Shown piece by piece: positions 34,792 to 44,066 of a stretch of DNA of 64,000 bases. The stretch covers positions 54,510 to 118,509 of the forward strand of contig CAKUFK010000006.1 of the NCBI GenBank assembly GCA_934647945.1. The letters run 5' to 3'. Numbering within the stretch: position 1 is the stretch's first letter; every line of letters begins with the position of its first letter. The DNA is from an uncultured Eubacteriales bacterium (GTDB lineage Bacteria; Bacillota; Clostridia; Oscillospirales; Acutalibacteraceae). The notes under the pieces were generated by a model that saw only the letters and a program-made list of their open reading frames with translations, did not search any database and was not told the DNA's origin. The position numbers were made by a program, and so were the translations under genes.

Positions 34792-36588
34792 ATGCAAAGA
34801 GAGGAATATCCCCGCCCGCAATTTGTGCGCGACCGTTTCATGGTCATCAACGGAACCTGGGAATTCGGATACGACGATGCCGGCGTGTCCTTAGAGGAAG
34901 GGTGGTATCAGCCCGGCAAGGCGCTTCCCATGCAGATCGAGGTTCCCTTCGTCTATGAGTGCGCGATGAGCGGCATCGGCTGCCACGAAGAGCAGCACGA
35001 CACCGTGTTTTACAAGCGCCGGTTCACCCTGCCGGAGGACTGGTCGAAGGACCGGATCCTGCTGCACTTCGGGGCGGTCGATTACCGCGCCCGGGTGTAT
35101 GTCAACGGCACCTATGTGGGTGCGCATGAGGGTGGGCATTCCCCCTTCTCCTTCGATATCACCGACGCTCTTGTAAACGGGGAACAAGAGGTCGCGGTCT
35201 GGGTGAACGACCCGCTGGAAGACGAGTCGATGCCCCGGGGCAAGCAGTACTGGAAGATCCAGGAGCGGGGGATCTGGTACACCCGTTCCACGGGGATCTG
35301 GCAGTCGGTCTGGCTCGAGCCGGTCCCGGCTGTCCGGATCGATTCGGTGCGGTTCACCCCCGAGGTGGATTCCGGCCGGGTCAAGGTACAGGTTCGTTTT
35401 GTGGGAGACTGGACGGGCACGGCGCTGAAGCTCCGCCTGACCCTGAAAGGGGAGGAACTGCTGGAAGAGACGATCCAGGTCGGCGGCGATACCCTGGAGA
35501 TGACCTGCTCGCTGGTTCAGAACCAGATCTTCCACACCAACACCCACGACGCGGGCTTGTTCTGGTCGCCGGAGCATCCCAACCTCATCGACGCTGACCT
35601 CTCCCTTCTCCGCGGGGATGCAATGGTGGACAGTGTGTCCAGCTATTTCGGCATGCGCAAGATCCACACAGAAAACGGCATGCTGATGCTCAACAACCGG
35701 CCGTATTATATGAAGCTCGTTCTCGACCAGGGCTATTGGCCGGGCAGCCTGATCACGGCCCCGGACGACGAGGCGTTCAAAACCGATATCGAGCTGGCCA
35801 AGAAGATGGGTTTCAACGGCTGCCGCAAGCATCAGAAGGCCGAGGATCCCCGGTTCCTGTACTGGGCGGATAAGCTCGGATACATCGTGTGGGGCGAAAT
35901 GGCCGCGGCCTGCGTCTACAACGAAACGTCCGTGGCCCGTACCACCCGGGAATGGATCGATATCGTCGAGCGGGATTACAACCATCCCTGCATCTGCGTG
36001 TGGGTGCCGCTCAACGAGAGCTGGGGTGTGCCGTATATCGCGCACGACCCGCAGCAGCAGGCCCACAGTATGGCCATGTACTATATGCTCAAGAGCCTCG
36101 ACACCACCCGTCTGGTCATCAGCAATGACGGCTGGGAGCTGACCCACACCGATATATGCGCCATCCACAACTACACCCACGGCGCAACGCCCGAAACCGA
36201 GAAATACGCCCACTTCTGCCGGTCGGTCGGTGAGAAGGACGACATCCTGAGCGACGTGCCCGCCGGGCGGCCCGTCTATGCCGAGGGCTATGGATACCGC
36301 GGCGAGCCGATCCTCATCACCGAATGCGGCGGCATCGCGTTCGATACCAGCCGTCCGGGTGGTTGGGGATATACCAAGGCGGCGTCTCCGGAGGACTATC
36401 TGGAACAGTACCGCCGCGTGATCTCCGCGATCCTGCATTCGCCGGCGGTGTTCGGGTTCTGCTATACCCAGCTGACCGACGTCGAGCAGGAGGTCAACGG
36501 GCTGCTGGGCTACGACCGCACCCCCAAATGCGATCTGGAGGAAATCAAGAAAATCAACAACGCGTACAGGCCCCGCGGCGTCTATTGA
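34792..36588 (+). CDS. Glycoside hydrolase family 2, cytosolic
   Basis: The 598-residue enzyme has the GH2 order: jelly-roll sugar-binding domain (about 15-175, DTVFYKRRFTLPEDW), immunoglobulin-like domain (about 180-280), and a TIM barrel. The acid/base is E409 in NESW and the nucleophile E511 in ITECGG. At under 600 residues it is a short GH2, nearer to beta-glucuronidase or arabinosidase types than to LacZ. Substrate cannot be fixed by eye. No signal peptide is present. The second ATG (34792) is preferred because AAAGG sits too close to the first. It is probably coexpressed with LacI. Confidence 0.9.
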   Translation: MQREEYPRPQFVRDRFMVINGTWEFGYDDAGVSLEEGWYQPGKALPMQIEVPFVYECAMSGIGCHEEQHDTVFYKRRFTLPEDWSKDRILLHFGAVDYRARVYVNGTYVGAHEGGHSPFSFDITDALVNGEQEVAVWVNDPLEDESMPRGKQYWKIQERGIWYTRSTGIWQSVWLEPVPAVRIDSVRFTPEVDSGRVKVQVRFVGDWTGTALKLRLTLKGEELLEETIQVGGDTLEMTCSLVQNQIFHTNTHDAGLFWSPEHPNLIDADLSLLRGDAMVDSVSSYFGMRKIHTENGMLMLNNRPYYMKLVLDQGYWPGSLITAPDDEAFKTDIELAKKMGFNGCRKHQKAEDPRFLYWADKLGYIVWGEMAAACVYNETSVARTTREWIDIVERDYNHPCICVWVPLNESWGVPYIAHDPQQQAHSMAMYYMLKSLDTTRLVISNDGWELTHTDICAIHNYTHGATPETEKYAHFCRSVGEKDDILSDVPAGRPVYAEGYGYRGEPILITECGGIAFDTSRPGGWGYTKAASPEDYLEQYRRVISAILHSPAVFGFCYTQLTDVEQEVNGLLGYDRTPKCDLEEIKKINNAYRPRGVY

Positions 36589-36621
36589 CGCCGCAGGGCC
36601 CGTCCCGCATGGGAGGGGCCC
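36575..36621 (+). terminator. Two GC-rich hairpins at the end of GH2
   Basis: GCGGCGTC/GACGCCGC (36575-36594) spans the GH2 stop codon. GGGCCC...GGGCCC (36596-36621) follows with an inner CCC/GGG and one mismatch. There is no T tract; the pair could still terminate or stabilise the message. Confidence 0.5.
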
Positions 36622-36642
36622 GGGCCTCTGCGCATGGATGAA

Positions 36643-36669
36643 CGTTAACCCGGCGAGGGTTAACGATAA
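36643..36669. promoter_or_regulatory. Inverted repeat sharing a 10-mer with the LacI-type operator
   Basis: CGTTAACCC (36643-36651) and GGGTTAACG (36657-36665) form a 9-bp inverted repeat with a 5-base centre. The right arm runs into TTAACGATAA (36660-36669), which is identical to 6813-6822 of the operator region upstream of 6955. This could be a second site for the same regulator, controlling the GH43/BNR block. Confidence 0.5.
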
Positions 36670-36753
36670 TTCCCGGAATAACCGGATATCCAAAGGGCCG
36701 GCCGTGCCGCCGCTCGGGCGGCACATAGAGAAACGTGCGCAAAGGAGTCGGGA

Positions 36754-38265
36754 ATGAGCAAGAAAAAATGGGCTGTCATCGGCTCGTCCGCCGGTGTACT
36801 GCTGCTGGCGGGGGTGACGGTGTTGGTTGTTCTGCTGAACCGGGTCAAAACCATTCCCTATGTGGAAGATGAGAAGTTTATTTCCAAGTATACCTATAAA
36901 AATCAGCCCACCATGGGGGTGGGAGATCCCTACCTTTTTACAGACAACGGCAAATACTATTTTACCGGCACCAACGATGGCGTGAGTTACAATCTCCGGG
37001 TGTCTGAGGACTTGAAAACCTGGAAGCCGGCGGGAAAAATCTTTTCCAAGGAGAGCGAAGGGGCCTGGGGGACTAAAGAATACTGGCAGCCCCAGGTCAT
37101 CAAGGGCCCCGACGGAAAGTATTACCTCTATTACTGTGCGCATTACCCGCCGAGCGGCTTCTCCCGAATCGGGGTGGCGGTGTGCGACACCGTCGACGGC
37201 GATTACAGGGAGGTTCATGGAAAACCCCTCTTCGATCCCGGATATTCCGTGATCGATCCTCATGTCTTTATCGATGACGACGGGCAGATCTACCTGTATT
37301 ATTCCCGTGGGGTCAGCCAGAATGTTGTCGGGGGGATCAAAACCAGCCAGATCTATGTCGTGAAGATGAAAAGCATGACCGAACTGGCGGACGGCGCGGA
37401 ATATGTCCAGCTCACCACCCCCACGCAGGGCTGGGAAACCCAGAGCACCGGCACCCGCTGGAACGAGGGGCCGGATATCCTCAAACACGACGGTAAATAT
37501 TATCTGTTTCTGTCCGCGAACAATTTTGCCACCCGGAACTATTCGATCGGCTATGCGACCGCCGATTCCCCGATGGGGCCCTTCACTAAGGCGGAGGACA
37601 ATCCGGTCCTGGCGACACCGCAGAAGCTCATTTCCGGGACGGGAAACAACAGCTTTTTCTATTCGGTGGACGGCAAGGAGCTGTTTACCGCCTACCACGC
37701 CCACCGTTTTCCCGACAAGCCCAGCGGCAACCGGGTGCTCTATATCGACCGTTGCGGCTGGAGGGAGGACGGCACGTTCTACATCAACGGGCCGACCATC
37801 ACCCCACAGCCCCAGGTTTCGGGGGTGTCGGCCCTCGAGCCGGTGACGGCGGGGGACTTCACTGTCAGGGCCAGCTCCTCTGCGGAGGGATACGACCCCG
37901 AAAATGCCTATAACGGCCAGATCGGGATCCATGCCCGCCTTGCCACTTACGAATGGCTGGCGGATGAAACGGACAAGGCGCCGTATTGGGAGCTCACCTT
38001 CGCCGACGCGCCGGAGACCGATGCGCTGTTCCTCTATTCGAGCGCGGTGGAAAACCGCCGCCCCGTGAGCTACGATGTGATCCTGAACGGCAAAACCGTT
38101 TACAGCGGCGTTCCCGCCAAAGCCGCTCCCGGCGAGGCCTCGATTCTCAAGCTGGAGGAGACCGTCAAGGTGAGATCGGTGCGCATCGTGCCCCATGACA
38201 GGGGCGAGGCGGATCGTTTCGGTTTTTCCGACGTGCAGCTGTTCCAGATCGGGGAGGCTTCTTAA
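36754..38265 (+). CDS. Membrane-anchored GH43 with C-terminal discoidin-like module
   Basis: A 503-residue surface enzyme. An N-terminal membrane anchor (about 5-30) is followed by a GH43 propeller (about 55-350) with D58 (VGDPY), D168 (VIDPH) and E238 (NEGPD), then a discoidin/CBM32-like domain (about 370-500). The second module probably binds the polymer. GH43 members of this size act on arabinan or arabinoxylan side chains. AAAGGAG lies 10 bases before the ATG. A candidate LacI-type site lies about 85 bases upstream of the gene. It leads the four BNR lipoprotein genes, which have the same orientation. Confidence 0.88.
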   Translation: MSKKKWAVIGSSAGVLLLAGVTVLVVLLNRVKTIPYVEDEKFISKYTYKNQPTMGVGDPYLFTDNGKYYFTGTNDGVSYNLRVSEDLKTWKPAGKIFSKESEGAWGTKEYWQPQVIKGPDGKYYLYYCAHYPPSGFSRIGVAVCDTVDGDYREVHGKPLFDPGYSVIDPHVFIDDDGQIYLYYSRGVSQNVVGGIKTSQIYVVKMKSMTELADGAEYVQLTTPTQGWETQSTGTRWNEGPDILKHDGKYYLFLSANNFATRNYSIGYATADSPMGPFTKAEDNPVLATPQKLISGTGNNSFFYSVDGKELFTAYHAHRFPDKPSGNRVLYIDRCGWREDGTFYINGPTITPQPQVSGVSALEPVTAGDFTVRASSSAEGYDPENAYNGQIGIHARLATYEWLADETDKAPYWELTFADAPETDALFLYSSAVENRRPVSYDVILNGKTVYSGVPAKAAPGEASILKLEETVKVRSVRIVPHDRGEADRFGFSDVQLFQIGEAS

Positions 38266-38406
38266 ACCGGGCAGAGCGGGGCCCCATCGGCTAACCGCGG
38301 CCGGGATAACCGGTTTTCTTCTGACAAGCAATCGAGCACGCCGGAAAAACACGCGGGTTCGGTTGACCGATAATCAACATACGATCAGAAAGGATGGATG
38401 ATAGCC

Positions 38407-40245
38407 ATGAGAAAAGGACGGATTGTCTGCACGGCCCTGGCGCTCTGCACGGCGGCTACCCTTTGCTCCTGCACTGCCGGTTCGGGCGGCATCGAGATCA
38501 CGCCGATCGATAAGCTCAACACCACGGCGGGGGAGATCAACGATCACGCGGACGAATGGGCGTACAGCCAGCTCGAATCCAATTTCCGACGGTACGTCGA
38601 GGTGGGCAACGATAAGCTGCGTATCAAAAACGCGATCTATCCCCGGATCAAAAAGCAGGCCGAGGACAATTACCTGATGTTTTATCAGGACGGCCAGATC
38701 GGCTGGAACATTTATTATTCGGTCAGCTCCGACCTGGTCAATTGGAGCCTGGGCTTCAAGCTTTTCAACTCCGTCAAGATCGACGTAGACGGCATCGAGG
38801 ACGATAAATGCTATTCCACCTGTGACGCGATCGTGCTGGACAACGGCGATATTATGGCGGTCGCATCCTTCCGCTCGAACAAGAACTTCCGTAAGGACAA
38901 CCGCTTCAACGGCCTGGCGATGCGCAAGAGCTCGGACGGCGGCAAGACCTGGAGCGAGGAAAAGGTCATCTATACCGGATCCAATTGGGAGCCCTCCCTG
39001 CTCCAGCTCCCGGACGGCGAGATCCAGGTGTATTTCACCCACTCGGCTCCGAAGAACCAGCCTCAGATCGAGGCCGGCGTGCCCACCTCCCAGATCGTGG
39101 CCTCCTCGGGCACGGCGATCATCCGCTCCAGGGACTACGGCGAGACCTGGGATCCTTATGTGACCGAGCCGCCCTATGCCGCCTGGCGGGTGTGCCAGCA
39201 GTATGTCGAAACCAAAAACGGCATCCAGGTATTCACCGACCAGATGCCGGTTGCCATCCTGCTCAACAACACCAACACGATCGCGCTGGCAACCGAGTCG
39301 AAGTTCACCAGCGGTACGAAAGAGACCTATTACATCACCATGGGCTACAGCGACGATAACTGGGCAACGGCGCTGGGTATCGATGAGGAAGGTCCGGCGG
39401 ACAAACAGGAGAACATGTATCTGGGTGCGGCGCCCTACATCCGGCAATTCCCCTCGGGAGAGACGGTGCTGGCGAACAACCGGAATTCCAAGTTCCAGAT
39501 GCGGCTGGGCGATTCCCTGGCCAGGACGTTCGGGGATCCCATCGAGCCGCTCAGGGGGACCGGTTACTGGGGCTCGCTCGAGCTGGTCGGTTCCCACAAC
39601 ATGGTGGGCACCATGGCGTATGCCAAAAAGGTCAACAACGTCAACCAGAACGCCCTGATGATCAGCCAGAACATCCTCAACCACCGCATCGACGCGCCGC
39701 AGGCCGGCATCCGGGTTGACGGCAAAAACGCGGACTGGGCCGATGTTACCGACGCCTTCTTTGTCGGCAGCGAAACCCAGGCGCAGGCCGCCGTCCGCCC
39801 GGCCAAGGATGACGACAACCTGTATTTCCTCGTGGAGACGCTGGATTCGGTCGTGACCGCGAAGGATGGCGTGGAAATCTATCTGGGAGATTGGGCTTCG
39901 GAGCAGCTGGACAGCAACACCCTGAAGCTGAAGGTCGGCCCGTCCGGGCTGATGGAGGCCGGACGCTTCGACGGCAGCGACTTTGCGGCGCTGTCGGATG
40001 CCGATATGAAAGCCATCAAAGTCAAAGCCACCGTCCAGGGGACGCTGGACAACGACGACGATGAGGACACCGGCTATCTGGTGGAGCTGGCCATCCCGCG
40101 TTCCCTGCTCCAGATTTCGGATCGGCAATTGCGCTGCAACATTATACTCCGTAACCAGGAGAAGGACGGCCGCGTGATCGAGGATAAAATCGGCACCGTC
40201 CGCTGGAATGTCCCCAGTGAATGGATGCCTCTGACCATAGGCTGA
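38407..40245 (+). CDS. BNR-propeller (sialidase-superfamily) lipoprotein 1
   Basis: The 612-residue lipoprotein (lipobox ending LCSC) has a six-bladed sialidase-like propeller with Asp-box repeats SSDGGKTW and SRDYGETW (about 175-260). A C-terminal CBM9-like domain follows (about 430-610; VDGKNADWADVTDAFF). It also carries the family segment YPRIKKQAEDNYLMFYQDGQ near 75. The sialidase Arg triad cannot be confirmed by eye. Enzymes with this fold include sialidases, exo-arabinanases and rhamnosidases, so sialidase activity should not be assumed. I prefer the ATG at 38407 (signal peptide MRKGR); an ATG 9 bases earlier is only 3 bases from AAAGGA. It is the most diverged of the first three copies. 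Confidence 0.82.
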   Translation: MRKGRIVCTALALCTAATLCSCTAGSGGIEITPIDKLNTTAGEINDHADEWAYSQLESNFRRYVEVGNDKLRIKNAIYPRIKKQAEDNYLMFYQDGQIGWNIYYSVSSDLVNWSLGFKLFNSVKIDVDGIEDDKCYSTCDAIVLDNGDIMAVASFRSNKNFRKDNRFNGLAMRKSSDGGKTWSEEKVIYTGSNWEPSLLQLPDGEIQVYFTHSAPKNQPQIEAGVPTSQIVASSGTAIIRSRDYGETWDPYVTEPPYAAWRVCQQYVETKNGIQVFTDQMPVAILLNNTNTIALATESKFTSGTKETYYITMGYSDDNWATALGIDEEGPADKQENMYLGAAPYIRQFPSGETVLANNRNSKFQMRLGDSLARTFGDPIEPLRGTGYWGSLELVGSHNMVGTMAYAKKVNNVNQNALMISQNILNHRIDAPQAGIRVDGKNADWADVTDAFFVGSETQAQAAVRPAKDDDNLYFLVETLDSVVTAKDGVEIYLGDWASEQLDSNTLKLKVGPSGLMEAGRFDGSDFAALSDADMKAIKVKATVQGTLDNDDDEDTGYLVELAIPRSLLQISDRQLRCNIILRNQEKDGRVIEDKIGTVRWNVPSEWMPLTIG

Positions 40246-40279
40246 TTCCGGCCGACACTGTCAAAGGAGGATCTGCCCT

Positions 40280-42112
40280 ATGAAAGCACGCGCCCTGTGC
40301 GGCGTTATGGCCCTGTGCTTCGCCGGTGCCTTCCTGTGCTCCTGCAAACCACAAAAAGCGGCTCCGGAAGATATCGTCATCCATTCCATCAACAGCCTCA
40401 ACGCGGGCGAGCCTGTCATCAACGATCACGCCGCGGATTGGGACAAAAGCCTGCTCGAACCCAATTACCGGCAGTATACCGAGGTGACAGGGGATACGCT
40501 ACGCATCCGGGAGGCCAACTATCCCCGGATCAAGAAGATCGCGGATGACCGCTATATCCTGTTCTATCAGGACGCGCGGGTCGCCCGGAATATCTATTAT
40601 TCCGTCAGCAGCGATCTCAAGGAGTGGGGGCTGGGACTCAATCTTTTCGCGTCCCGCAGCATTACCGTGAACGGCGAGAGCGACACCCTGTGCTATTCCA
40701 CCTGTGATGCTACCGTGCTGCAAAACGGCGACATCATGGCCATCGCCTCCTTCCGTTCCAGCCGGAACTTCCGCCGCACCAACGAGTTCAACGGCCTGGC
40801 TATGAAGATCAGTTCGGATGGCGGCCGGACCTGGGGAGAGGAACAGATCATCTACAAGGGCTCCAACTGGGAACCGCAGATCTTGCAGCTGCCCGACGGT
40901 GAAATCCAGGTGTATTTCACCCACGGCGGTCCCAAGATCCAGCCACAGATGGAGGCGGGAATTCCCGAATCCGAGATGGTGCCGTCCTCGGGCACGGCGA
41001 TCATCCGGTCGAAGGATAACGGCAAAACCTGGGATCCTTACGTGATGGAGCCGCCCTACGCGGCCCATCGGGTGAGCCAGCAATATGCCTATACGAAAAA
41101 GGGGATCCAGGTGTTTACCGACCAGATGCCCTGCGCGATCCTGCTTAACAACACCGACACCATCGCGCTGGCGATGGAATCCATGTTCGTCAGGGATGGG
41201 GAAGATGTCCTCTACATCACCACGGCTTACAGCGACGACAACTGGGCCGTGGGTCTGGGGCTCGATGAGGAGGGGCCGGCTGACAAGCAGGAGAACATGT
41301 GGCATGGGGCGGCACCCTATCTGCGGCAATTTCCCTCGGGGGAGACCGTCTTATCCTACAACCAGAAACGGTTTCAGATCCGGCTGGGGGATTCCCTGGC
41401 CCGCGAGTTCGGCGACCCTCTCTTTCCTCTTAACGGGACCGGCCGCTGGGGCTCGCTGGAGCTCATCCAATCCCACATCGTGGTGGGCACCATGGCCTAT
41501 GTCTTCGAGGATAAAAGCGAGCAGAACCGGATCATGATCAGCCAAAATGTCCTCAACCACCGTATCGACGCGCCGCGTGCCCGGATCCGGGTCGATGGCG
41601 ACAACACGGACTGGGACGATGCTACCGACGCGCTGTTTGTGGGCAGCGACAGCCAGGCCCAGGCCGCTGTCCGCCCGGCCAAGGACGACGACAACCTGTA
41701 TTTCCTCGTGGAGAGGCTGGATGCCGACTTATCCGACGGGGATACGGTGGAGCTGTATCTTGCCGACAGCGGTTCCGATACGCTGGATACCAATACCCTG
41801 CGCCTGACCGTCGGGCCGAACGGCCTGATGGGCGCCGCCCGCTTTGACGGGAGCGACTTCGCGGAAATCGAGGCCGGCGGAATCCAGGCGGCGGTGACTT
41901 TGCAGGGGACAGTCGGCAACGACGGGGACGAGGACACCGGCTATCTGGTGGAGGTGGCCGTCCCACGCTCCCTGCTCCGCATTTCGAATCAACAGTTGCG
42001 CTGGAACGTCCTGCTCCGGGACCGGGGGACGGACGGCCGTGTGACTGAGGATATACTCGGCACCATTCGCTGGAATGTTCCGGGCGATTGGATGCCCCTG
42101 ACCGTCGATTAA
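40280..42112 (+). CDS. BNR-propeller lipoprotein 2
   Basis: A 610-residue paralogue of the preceding gene with lipobox FLCSC, Asp boxes SSDGGRTW and SKDNGKTW, and the C-terminal CBM9-like domain (VDGDNTDWDDATDALF). AAAGGAGG precedes the ATG. It is very similar to copy 3 along its whole length, for example in EEQIIYKGSNWEPQILQLPDG and in the CBM9 part, so these two arose by recent duplication. Differences cluster in surface segments (ASRSITVNGESDT here; NAHNITVFDSSDK in copy 3), which could change the ligand. The 34-base gap to the previous gene suggests cotranscription. Confidence 0.82.
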   Translation: MKARALCGVMALCFAGAFLCSCKPQKAAPEDIVIHSINSLNAGEPVINDHAADWDKSLLEPNYRQYTEVTGDTLRIREANYPRIKKIADDRYILFYQDARVARNIYYSVSSDLKEWGLGLNLFASRSITVNGESDTLCYSTCDATVLQNGDIMAIASFRSSRNFRRTNEFNGLAMKISSDGGRTWGEEQIIYKGSNWEPQILQLPDGEIQVYFTHGGPKIQPQMEAGIPESEMVPSSGTAIIRSKDNGKTWDPYVMEPPYAAHRVSQQYAYTKKGIQVFTDQMPCAILLNNTDTIALAMESMFVRDGEDVLYITTAYSDDNWAVGLGLDEEGPADKQENMWHGAAPYLRQFPSGETVLSYNQKRFQIRLGDSLAREFGDPLFPLNGTGRWGSLELIQSHIVVGTMAYVFEDKSEQNRIMISQNVLNHRIDAPRARIRVDGDNTDWDDATDALFVGSDSQAQAAVRPAKDDDNLYFLVERLDADLSDGDTVELYLADSGSDTLDTNTLRLTVGPNGLMGAARFDGSDFAEIEAGGIQAAVTLQGTVGNDGDEDTGYLVEVAVPRSLLRISNQQLRWNVLLRDRGTDGRVTEDILGTIRWNVPGDWMPLTVD

Positions 42113-42150
42113 CCCCTGCCGACTCTACCAAAGGAAAGGAAACTCACCCC

Positions 42151-43989
42151 ATGAAAAAACGCATCCTGTGCGGCGTCATGGCCCTGTGCCTCGCCAGTGT
42201 CTTTCTGTGTTCCTGCAAACCCAAGAAAACGGATCCGGAAGACATCGTCATCCATTCCATCGACAGCCTCAACGCGGGCGAGCCCGTCATCAACGATCAT
42301 GCCGAAGATTGGGACAAAAGCCGGCTCGAGCCCAATTTCCGGCAGTATACCGAGGTGACGGAAGGGAAGCTGCGCATCAAGGCCGCCAATTATCCCCGGA
42401 TCAAAAAGATCGCGGATGACCGCTATATCCTGTTCTATCAGGACAACCAGACGGCCTCCAATATCTATTATTCCATCAGCAGTGATCTCAAGGAGTGGGG
42501 ACTCGGTCTCAAACTCTTCAATGCCCACAATATCACGGTCTTCGATTCCAGTGACAAGATGTGTTATTCGTCCTGCGACGCTACCGTGCTCCAAAACGGC
42601 GACATCATGGCCATCGCCTCCTTCCGCTCGGGCCGCAATTTCCGGGTGACGAACGAGTTCAACGGCCTGGCTATGAAGATCAGCTCGGATGGGGGCCAGA
42701 CCTGGGGCGAGGAACAGATCATCTATAAAGGATCCAACTGGGAGCCGCAGATCCTGCAGCTCCCGGACGGCGAGATCCAGGTCTACTTCACCCACGGCGG
42801 TCCCAAGATCCAGCCCCAGATGGAGGCGGGCATCCCCACCTCCCAGATGGTGCCGTCCTCTGGTACGGCGATCATCCGGTCGAAGGACAACGGAAAAACC
42901 TGGGATCCTTACGTGATGGAGCCGCCCTACGCGGCCCATCGGGTGAGCCAGCAGTACACTCATACCGACAAGGGGATCCAGGTGTTTACCGACCAGATGC
43001 CCTGCGCGATCCTGCTCAACAACACCAAGACCATCGCGCTGGCCATGGAATCCAAGTTCATGGAAGGCTCGAAGGAAGTCTATTACATCACGATGGCCTA
43101 CAATGACGACAACTGGGCCGTGGGTCTGGGGATCGACGAAGAGGGCCCCGCCGACAAGCAGGAGAACATGTATCTGGGCGCGGCACCCTATCTGCGCCAG
43201 TTCCCTTCGGGGGAGACCATTCTGTCGAACAATCGCAGCTCCCATTTCCAGATCCGGCTGGGGGATTCCCTGGCCCGCGAGTTCGGGGACCCGATCGACC
43301 CGATGCATGGGACCGGCTTTTGGGGCTCGCTGGAGCTCATCCAGTCCCATATCGTGGTGGGGACCATGACCTATGCCCGTAAGGTGAGCGGCCAGCAGCA
43401 GAACCGGATCATGATCAGCCAGAATGTCCTCAACCACCGCATCGACGTGCCGCAGGCCAAGCTGAAGGTGGACGGGGACAACACGGACTGGGCCGACTAT
43501 ACCGACGCGCTGTTTGTGGGCAGTGAAAGCCAAGCGCAGGCCGCCGTCCGTCCGGCCAAGGACGACGACAACTTGTATTTTCTCATAGAGAGGCTCGACA
43601 CCTATCTGTCCGACGGGGACACGGTGGAACTGTATCTCGGGGACAGCGGCTCCGACAAGCTGGATACCAATACCCTGCGTCTGACTGTCGGGCCGAACGG
43701 CCTGATGGGCGCCGCCCGCTTCAATGGCAGCGATTTTGCGGAAATCGATGCCGGCGGGATCCAGGCGGCGATGACCCTGCAGGGGACGATCGGCAACGAT
43801 GAGGACGAGGACACCGGCTATCTGGTGGAGCTCTCCCTGCCCCGGTCGCTCCTCAAGGCCACGAACGACAGGCTGCAGTGCCACATCGTGCTGAAAAACC
43901 AGGATGAGGGCGGTACGGTGGTTGAGGACTCCATGAGCGATATCCGTTGGAACGTTCCGGACGAGTGGATGACACTGAATTTGGGGTGA
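42151..43989 (+). CDS. BNR-propeller lipoprotein 3
   Basis: The 612-residue third copy starts at the ATG at 42151, after AAAGGAAAGG, with signal peptide MKKRILCGVMALCL and lipobox FLCSC. In-frame codons upstream lie within the end of copy 2's region and lack a ribosome-binding site. It keeps Asp boxes SSDGGQTW and SKDNGKTW and the CBM9-like domain (VDGDNTDWADYTDALF). The close match to copy 2 at DNA level makes gene conversion between them possible. Cell-surface location and tandem arrangement suggest the four proteins work on variants of one glycan. Confidence 0.82.
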   Translation: MKKRILCGVMALCLASVFLCSCKPKKTDPEDIVIHSIDSLNAGEPVINDHAEDWDKSRLEPNFRQYTEVTEGKLRIKAANYPRIKKIADDRYILFYQDNQTASNIYYSISSDLKEWGLGLKLFNAHNITVFDSSDKMCYSSCDATVLQNGDIMAIASFRSGRNFRVTNEFNGLAMKISSDGGQTWGEEQIIYKGSNWEPQILQLPDGEIQVYFTHGGPKIQPQMEAGIPTSQMVPSSGTAIIRSKDNGKTWDPYVMEPPYAAHRVSQQYTHTDKGIQVFTDQMPCAILLNNTKTIALAMESKFMEGSKEVYYITMAYNDDNWAVGLGIDEEGPADKQENMYLGAAPYLRQFPSGETILSNNRSSHFQIRLGDSLAREFGDPIDPMHGTGFWGSLELIQSHIVVGTMTYARKVSGQQQNRIMISQNVLNHRIDVPQAKLKVDGDNTDWADYTDALFVGSESQAQAAVRPAKDDDNLYFLIERLDTYLSDGDTVELYLGDSGSDKLDTNTLRLTVGPNGLMGAARFNGSDFAEIDAGGIQAAMTLQGTIGNDEDEDTGYLVELSLPRSLLKATNDRLQCHIVLKNQDEGGTVVEDSMSDIRWNVPDEWMTLNLG

Positions 43990-44066
43990 CCGAGGACCGG
44001 AGATGAGGAGGGGCCGGCTCCGCCGGATCATACACGGTTTCAAACAATGAGAGGGGTTGTAAAGAC

